Source: Larkinella soli
GTDB taxonomy: Bacteria > Bacteroidota > Bacteroidia > Cytophagales > Spirosomataceae
NCBI RefSeq assembly: GCF_003703975.1
Contig: NZ_QTJY01000001.1
Location: forward strand, 558,001 to 622,000
Reading direction: 5' to 3'
Length of the DNA: 64,000 nucleotides
In this document: in pieces, positions 59,970 to 64,000 of the stretch
Layout of the letters: each line of letters starts with the position of its first letter
How positions within the stretch are numbered: the first letter of the stretch is position 1
The notes under the pieces: model-generated
What the model was told of the DNA's origin: nothing
The model's database searches: none
What the model saw: only the letters and a program-made list of their open reading frames with translations
Translations under genes and position numbers: made by a program

Positions 59970-61007
59970 TCAGACTTCCAGCCGGACGGGGGTCCGGCGG
60001 CTTTCCTGCCACCGGCTGTACCGCTGGTAGAGGCCGTTGACCGGTATACGCCACCGGCAGCATTGCAGAACGAGACTGGTCTGCCAGCCGGGTGGTTCCA
60101 TGAATTCGAGTAACTCGCGGAATTTGAAGGCAAGTTCGTACTGATGGGAATAAAAACATTGCCGGATGAACCAGCGGATGCGCCCGGCCAGCGCCCGGTA
60201 TTCTTCGGCGGTCTGGCACTGGTCGAAGGCTTTGTAACAGACCGCCAGCGTCGAGTCCAGCAGCGCATTGCCGGCCTGCCGGAACTGGCCGGAGAGCGAC
60301 GAACTCAATAACCGCTTGGCCGTCAGCACATCGTCCTGGTAATGGTAACGGTAATCCCGCGCCGTCCGAACCCAGAAATCGAAGTCTTCATAGCTCAGGG
60401 ATTCATCATATCCTCCGAGGCTGTCCAGCACGTCCTTCCGCATCATCATGGTCGGAGTACAGACGAAATACGACCTGAGAATTTCCCGAAAGACCCAGCC
60501 GGTCGGGACGGGAACGGTGGCCTGCAGGGCAGCATCGACCGGAAAATGATACCCCAGGAGCCGGTCGTTTTCGTCGATGAAGGCCGCATTGCCAAACACG
60601 ACGGCGTAATCGCCCGGTAGCCGGTCGAAGGCCGCCACCTGGCGGGCGATCCGTTCCGGGTACAGGATGTCGTCGGCCGACAGGTCGATCACGTATTTTC
60701 CCCGGGCCCGCTCAAGGCCCTGATTAAATGCCCGGCAGATTCCGGCATTGGACGTGTTCCGGATCAGTTGGATTCCCGGGGATTCCCGCAGCAACCCTTC
60801 TATCTTCTCCACGGTGGCATCGGCGCTGGCATTGTCCACAACGATCAGTTCGACGGCCGGATAGGTCTGCTTCAGAACCGACCGCAGGGATGCCTCAATA
60901 AAACGCTCATGATTGTAGCTGATGCAGATCACCGACACCAGTGGCCGGATCGACGAAAAATATTCGGCAAGCAGGCCGGGGGGTACCGCTCCTGGAACTT
61001 CACTCAT
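59970..61007 (-). CDS. Glycosyltransferase family 2
   Basis: A 345-residue cytoplasmic or membrane-associated transferase with a GT-A fold. VSVICISYNHERFIEASLRSV, VVDNASADATVEKI and the Asp pair of DLSADDILYPER form the nucleotide-sugar site. The acceptor region contains GGYDESLSYEDFDFW. It probably adds a sugar to a cell-surface polysaccharide. The C-terminal 130 residues are family-specific and not recognised. The acceptor is unknown. A small gap of 71 bases separates it from the YciO gene. Confidence 0.92.
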   Translation of the reverse strand: MSEVPGAVPPGLLAEYFSSIRPLVSVICISYNHERFIEASLRSVLKQTYPAVELIVVDNASADATVEKIEGLLRESPGIQLIRNTSNAGICRAFNQGLERARGKYVIDLSADDILYPERIARQVAAFDRLPGDYAVVFGNAAFIDENDRLLGYHFPVDAALQATVPVPTGWVFREILRSYFVCTPTMMMRKDVLDSLGGYDESLSYEDFDFWVRTARDYRYHYQDDVLTAKRLLSSSLSGQFRQAGNALLDSTLAVCYKAFDQCQTAEEYRALAGRIRWFIRQCFYSHQYELAFKFRELLEFMEPPGWQTSLVLQCCRWRIPVNGLYQRYSRWQESRRTPVRLEV

Positions 61008-61129
61008 TTTGATGATGTACTAAAATCCAATTACCAGACAAGGAAGGTTTGGGCCATCTTACACCAATACTATCGATTTGTCGAGAGATTTCCGTAACAC
61101 TTTTGAGCGAACGGCAGAAGTAACGCTCC

Positions 61130-61169
61130 AAAAAAAGGTCCGGTCTTTCTCCTGAACAGAGAAAGCCGG
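61130..61169 (-). terminator. Hairpin with T-run on the minus strand
   Basis: CCGG-CTTTCTC pairs with GAGAAAG-CCGG (arms 61140-61151 and 61159-61169, one bulge), followed on the minus strand by CCTTTTTTT. It looks like a genuine terminator, yet it lies about 100 nt beyond a first one at 61267-61297. Confidence 0.65.
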
Positions 61170-61266
61170 AGACTTTTGGCATGGTTTTTATACGGAATTA
61201 AAGAAGAAAACAATCAGTCTTCAGGAGTCCATCCGGAGTTACTGATTAATGGGTTAGGGTTTTTGT

Positions 61267-61297
61267 AAATGCTCTCTAAACTGTTTGGGGAGCATTT
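61267..61297 (-). terminator. Hairpin at the end of the YihY gene
   Basis: AAATGCTC (61267-61274) and GAGCATTT (61290-61297) pair, partly within the last codons of the YihY gene, and ACAAAAA rather than a T-run follows on the minus strand. The next hairpin (61130-61169) may be the true terminator. Confidence 0.5.
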
Positions 61298-62229
61298 ATT
61301 GTTTTTTCGTGAACCTTCGGATTCCTTTCCCCTTCGAGGTTGTACAGGGCAATGTTCATGTCGAAGCCCAGTATCAGCAGCAGTGAAACCAGATTGATCC
61401 AGACCATCAGCACGATCAGGGTTCCGATGGAACCGTACAGCTTGTTGTAGGAAGCAAAGTTGGAGACGTAATACGAGAAGCCGTAGGTGGTCAGGACGAT
61501 CAGAACCGAAGCCGCGATGCAGCCCGGTGTGATAAACCTCCATTTCATCTTGACGGCCGGACCATACCGGTAGATCACCGCAATCACCGCCACGAACACC
61601 ACAAAGACCACGAAATACCGGCTGAAGTGCAGCAGGCTGGTCACAAACGCATTGTCCAGAATCCGGATCTGCTGGAGATAATCGGTGATGACGCCCCCGA
61701 TGACCAGAATCGCCACCGCCAGGAAAAGACTGACGGCCAGCATGAGCGTCAGGCCAAAGGCGATCAGGCGGGTCTGGATGAAACTCCGGCCCTCGCCCAG
61801 CCGGTCGGCTACGTTGAAAGCCATCATGAGCGACAGAATGCCGTTGGTGGCCGCATACAGCGCCAGCACGAAACCAAACGACAGAATACCGCTTCGGGGC
61901 CGGCTGATGATGTCATAAATGGTGGTTTTGACCGTATCGTAGGTCGAAGCCGGCAGCACCTTGCTCAAGAAATCCATGATCTGGTTTTCCAGGTCCGGAA
62001 TCGGAATATACGGAATCAGGGTAAACAGGAAAATGGTGAACGGAAAGACGGCCAGCAGCAGACTATAGGACACCGAGGCCGACCGTTCGCTGGTATCCGG
62101 GTCGGAGATTTTCGGCAGAAACCGCTGCAAAAATTCAAACCAGGACTGCTTCGAGTCCAGGGCCCGGTGGGTTTTCAGGTATTGAATCAGGTTCTGAACC
62201 CAGGAAATTCGTTCGATTCTCTCCCACAT
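61276..62229 (-). CDS. YihY/virulence factor BrkB family membrane protein
   Basis: A 317-residue inner-membrane protein with six hydrophobic segments. The pattern SERSASVSYSLLLAVFPFTIFL, SILSLMMAFN-like GILSLMMAFNVAD, and YGSIGTLIVLMVWINLVSLLLILGF is typical of YihY/BrkB. The name comes from a serum-resistance factor and does not prove that role; lipid or ion transport has been suggested for members. The Met at 62229 is chosen; a longer frame to 62301 adds 24 residues of unusual composition, but cannot be excluded as it would lie 12 bases from the thioesterase gene. Confidence 0.88.
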   Translation of the reverse strand: MWERIERISWVQNLIQYLKTHRALDSKQSWFEFLQRFLPKISDPDTSERSASVSYSLLLAVFPFTIFLFTLIPYIPIPDLENQIMDFLSKVLPASTYDTVKTTIYDIISRPRSGILSFGFVLALYAATNGILSLMMAFNVADRLGEGRSFIQTRLIAFGLTLMLAVSLFLAVAILVIGGVITDYLQQIRILDNAFVTSLLHFSRYFVVFVVFVAVIAVIYRYGPAVKMKWRFITPGCIAASVLIVLTTYGFSYYVSNFASYNKLYGSIGTLIVLMVWINLVSLLLILGFDMNIALYNLEGERNPKVHEKTINAPQTV

Positions 62230-62313
62230 ACGGAATCCATTGAGGTATCGGGGATAAACGGCGCCGACGGACAACGGCCCAAACCGGCCGATCGTTTCCA
62301 TCTTAACGTAAGC

Positions 62314-62721
62314 TTAGAAAAAAGGTTTGAGCTTTTCAAGCAGTTCATCCGGCGCCCGGCACAGCCGCCCCGTCCGGATCTGCTGAAATACGAGGGTGGT
62401 TTCTCCGATATTCAGGTGGTCTCCCTCCTGGTTGTAAATGTCGTATTGAAACACGATCCGGATGGTCGGCAGTTCGCGGATGGACACCCGGACCGTCAGC
62501 AGGTCGTCGTACCGGGCGGGTTTCAGATACCGGGACCGGTTTTCGTACACCGGCATCATCACCCCCGAACTTTCCATTTCCTTGTAATGAAAACCAAGGC
62601 TTCGCAGGGCCTCTACCCGACCGATCTCGTAATACCGGGCGTAATTACCGTAATAGACATAGCCCATCTGATCGGTATCGGCATAACGGACCCGAATGGG
62701 CGGCACACTGTAACTGAACAT
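62314..62721 (-). CDS. Acyl-CoA thioesterase (YbgC-like hot-dog fold)
   Basis: A 135-residue thioesterase of the 4-hydroxybenzoyl-CoA thioesterase family. IRVRYADTDQMGYVYYGNYARYYEIGR contains the catalytic Asp of the hot-dog fold. The rest (RYLKPARYDDLLTVRV, GETTLVFQQI) is standard. It hydrolyses short or medium acyl-CoA; the exact chain length is unknown. It is 25 bases from the end of mltG and lies in a probable mltG-thioesterase-YihY operon. Confidence 0.9.
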   Translation of the reverse strand: MFSYSVPPIRVRYADTDQMGYVYYGNYARYYEIGRVEALRSLGFHYKEMESSGVMMPVYENRSRYLKPARYDDLLTVRVSIRELPTIRIVFQYDIYNQEGDHLNIGETTLVFQQIRTGRLCRAPDELLEKLKPFF

Positions 62722-62746
62722 GGTTCCGGTTTCTGGTCGACCTTTC

Positions 62747-63784
62747 CTACTGAAGTATGCCCCGCTGGTTCAGTGCCGCCTGATAAATCCGGGCGTTGCT
62801 GAGGTGTTCGTCGTACGTCCGGGCAAAAGTGTGGTACCCGGAGAAATCGGCGCGGGCCACAAAATACAGGTACTCGTGGTTTTCGTGGTTCAGGACGGCA
62901 TCGATGGAAGACAGCGTCGGCAGGTTGATGGGGCCGGGAGGCAGTCCCCTGAAGCGGTAGGTATTGTAGGGCGAATCGATGGTTTTGTGCCGATTCAGCA
63001 CCCGGCGAATCGTGAAATCCCGGTGGGCAAAGACCAGCGTCGGGTCGGCCTCCAGCGGCATGCCCCGGTTCAGCCGGTTCAGGTAAACGCCGGCCACGCG
63101 GGGTTTTTCGTCCTCCTTTTTGGTTTCGGCTTCGACAATGGACGCCAGCACCTGCACCTGGGTTTGCGACAATCCGAGTTCTCCGGCCTTTCCCTTCCGG
63201 GCCGGAGTCCAGAACTTCTTATACTCGCTGCCCATCCGCTCCAGAAATTTTTCGGCGCTGGTCGTCCAGAAAAACTCGTAGGTGTTCGGCAGAAACATAC
63301 ACATGATCGTGGTGGTATCGAAACCGAACGATTGGCAGACCTCCGGGTCGTTCAGGAGGGCACTCAGCTTCTGCGGTCCGAACTCGAATTTCGACCCCAG
63401 GCGGGCCACCAGATCGTCTTTCAGGCGGAGGTTGTTGAACGTTACCCGAACCGGGTCCTGATCACCGGACCGCAGTTTCCGAATGGCGTCGTAGTTGGTC
63501 ATGCCCTTTTTGATGACGTAATGACCGAATTTCACGTGCTCCGGATATTTCATCATCCGGGACAGAAACCGAAACGACATCTGGTCGTTCAGCACCTTGT
63601 GTTTATTGAGGGAGTCCATCACCGCTTCGTAGGAAGCCCCGCGCGGGATGAAAAGGTCGAAATTTCCGTCGTTCTCACCGGCCTGCAGGTTCGGCGTCTT
63701 GAAAATTTGCCAGAAATAAAACGAAAACGTAGCTAAGAGAACCGTTAAGGTTACAAAAATCCCAATCTTGAAGTTTCTGGACAT
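62747..63784 (-). CDS. mltG: Endolytic transglycosylase MltG
   Basis: A 345-residue inner-membrane enzyme that cuts nascent peptidoglycan strands near the membrane. Residues 7-26 form one membrane anchor. A LysM-like region (about 42-110) is followed by the catalytic YceG domain with LPNTYEF, ASIVEAET containing catalytic Glu218, AGVYLNRLNRGMPLEADP and YNTYRFRGLPPGPI. All motifs are present. A consensus promoter at 63843-63874 drives it. It probably works with the GT51 enzyme at 38943-41141 in glycan length control. Confidence 0.94.
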   Translation of the reverse strand: MSRNFKIGIFVTLTVLLATFSFYFWQIFKTPNLQAGENDGNFDLFIPRGASYEAVMDSLNKHKVLNDQMSFRFLSRMMKYPEHVKFGHYVIKKGMTNYDAIRKLRSGDQDPVRVTFNNLRLKDDLVARLGSKFEFGPQKLSALLNDPEVCQSFGFDTTTIMCMFLPNTYEFFWTTSAEKFLERMGSEYKKFWTPARKGKAGELGLSQTQVQVLASIVEAETKKEDEKPRVAGVYLNRLNRGMPLEADPTLVFAHRDFTIRRVLNRHKTIDSPYNTYRFRGLPPGPINLPTLSSIDAVLNHENHEYLYFVARADFSGYHTFARTYDEHLSNARIYQAALNQRGILQ

Positions 63785-63842
63785 ACCAATTCGGGGATTG
63801 GAGTTCGATAGCGGTCCTTCCGTCCGAAACCAATCGCCGTCA

Positions 63843-63874
63843 CAAAGGTAGAAAGGATCAGGGTTGAATTACAA
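63843..63874 (-). promoter_or_regulatory. Promoter of mltG
   Basis: On the minus strand TTG (63872-63874), a 21-nt spacer and TACCTTTG (63843-63850), full Bacteroidota consensus, with a leader of about 55 nt. Confidence 0.65.
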
Positions 63875-63878
63875 GAAC

Positions 63879-64000
63879 TCACTGCTTTGCCGGTACGGAT
63901 CGGCCCAGTTGCCGGTATTTGGGCAGGTTGACGAGCAGCACCCCGAGCAGAATAATACCGAGCGCCACCATCTGCCGGGTCGATACGGGTTCATGGGCAA
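63879..64000 (-). CDS. EamA/DMT family transporter, C-terminal end
   Basis: The last 39 residues of a protein that begins beyond the right edge. The stretch EPVSTRQMVALGIILLGVLLVN is the final membrane helix and preceding conserved E/P of EamA (drug/metabolite transporter) proteins, followed by a basic tail KYRQLGRSVPAKQ. The substrate cannot be judged. The stop codon is at 63879-63881, upstream of mltG on the same strand. Confidence 0.65.
   Translation of the reverse strand, partial: AHEPVSTRQMVALGIILLGVLLVNLPKYRQLGRSVPAKQ

Noticed and set aside
1-64000. Mobile element, prophage, CRISPR array or defence island
   Set aside because: No transposase, integrase, repeat-spacer array or typical defence gene was seen, and the genes are of housekeeping type with even composition.

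Overview
The window looks like a chromosomal segment of a Bacteroidota bacterium, most likely order Cytophagales (Spirosoma/Larkinella-like). The reasons are a TonB of the NKQYGAY type, an outer-membrane receptor with a CarboxypepD-like N-domain, several OmpA and beta-barrel proteins, DUF6090/DUF4403/DUF2279/WbqC genes, and many promoters of the Bacteroidota form TTG-N17..23-TAnnTTTG with few Shine-Dalgarno sites. It is a GC-rich, gene-dense housekeeping region. I see no insertion sequence, prophage, CRISPR array or rRNA.

Layout. 1-5318: partial TonB, a glucanase-like enzyme, a saccharopine/carboxynorspermidine dehydrogenase, two tandem WapI-like genes with their own promoters, and a TetR regulator. 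5341-14458: aminopeptidase P, a subtilase, hldD, a pterin synthase plus lpxB operon, an acyltransferase, an M50 protease, a HAD phosphatase and accA. 14565-20545: a beta-CASP nuclease, PBP4, a CHASE3 histidine kinase overlapping its response regulator, and hslV. 20665-29865: pyruvate dehydrogenase E2, an MpaB-like oxygenase divergent from a TonB-dependent receptor, an OmpA protein, lepA and a DUF819 transporter.

29941-30294 holds the most unusual element: a promoter-terminator unit on the minus strand encoding a 159-nt tRNA-like RNA with a 91-nt insert. It is followed by an Lrp/AsnC regulator and sufB. 32567-41141: small membrane proteins, a deacetylase, an aldo/keto reductase, a PLP enzyme, an RluD-type pseudouridine synthase, an SSAT-like acetyltransferase and an AsmA-GT51 fusion. 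41179-45380: trmD-rimM-rpsP, an OmpA porin-like protein and RNase P RNA (rnpB). 45467-51692: a five-gene minus-strand block (DUF4403, Smr, DUF2279, VWA, fabG). 51831-64000: a PI-PLC-like phosphodiesterase, a duplicated beta-barrel protein, clpC, WbqC, an LpxL-type acyltransferase, a lipoprotein, a YciO-like protein, a GT2 glycosyltransferase, YihY, a thioesterase, mltG and the end of an EamA transporter.

Much of the content serves the envelope: lipid A and LPS core (hldD, lpxB, LpxL-like, acyltransferases), peptidoglycan (PBP4, MltG, GT51), fatty acids (accA, fabG) and outer-membrane import (TonB, receptor). Translation and RNA maturation genes (rnpB, trmD, rimM, rpsP, lepA, RluD) form the second theme. 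Several convergent gene pairs share hairpins that lie partly inside the 3' coding ends. All functional names rest on reading the protein sequences and on family knowledge; no database search was run.
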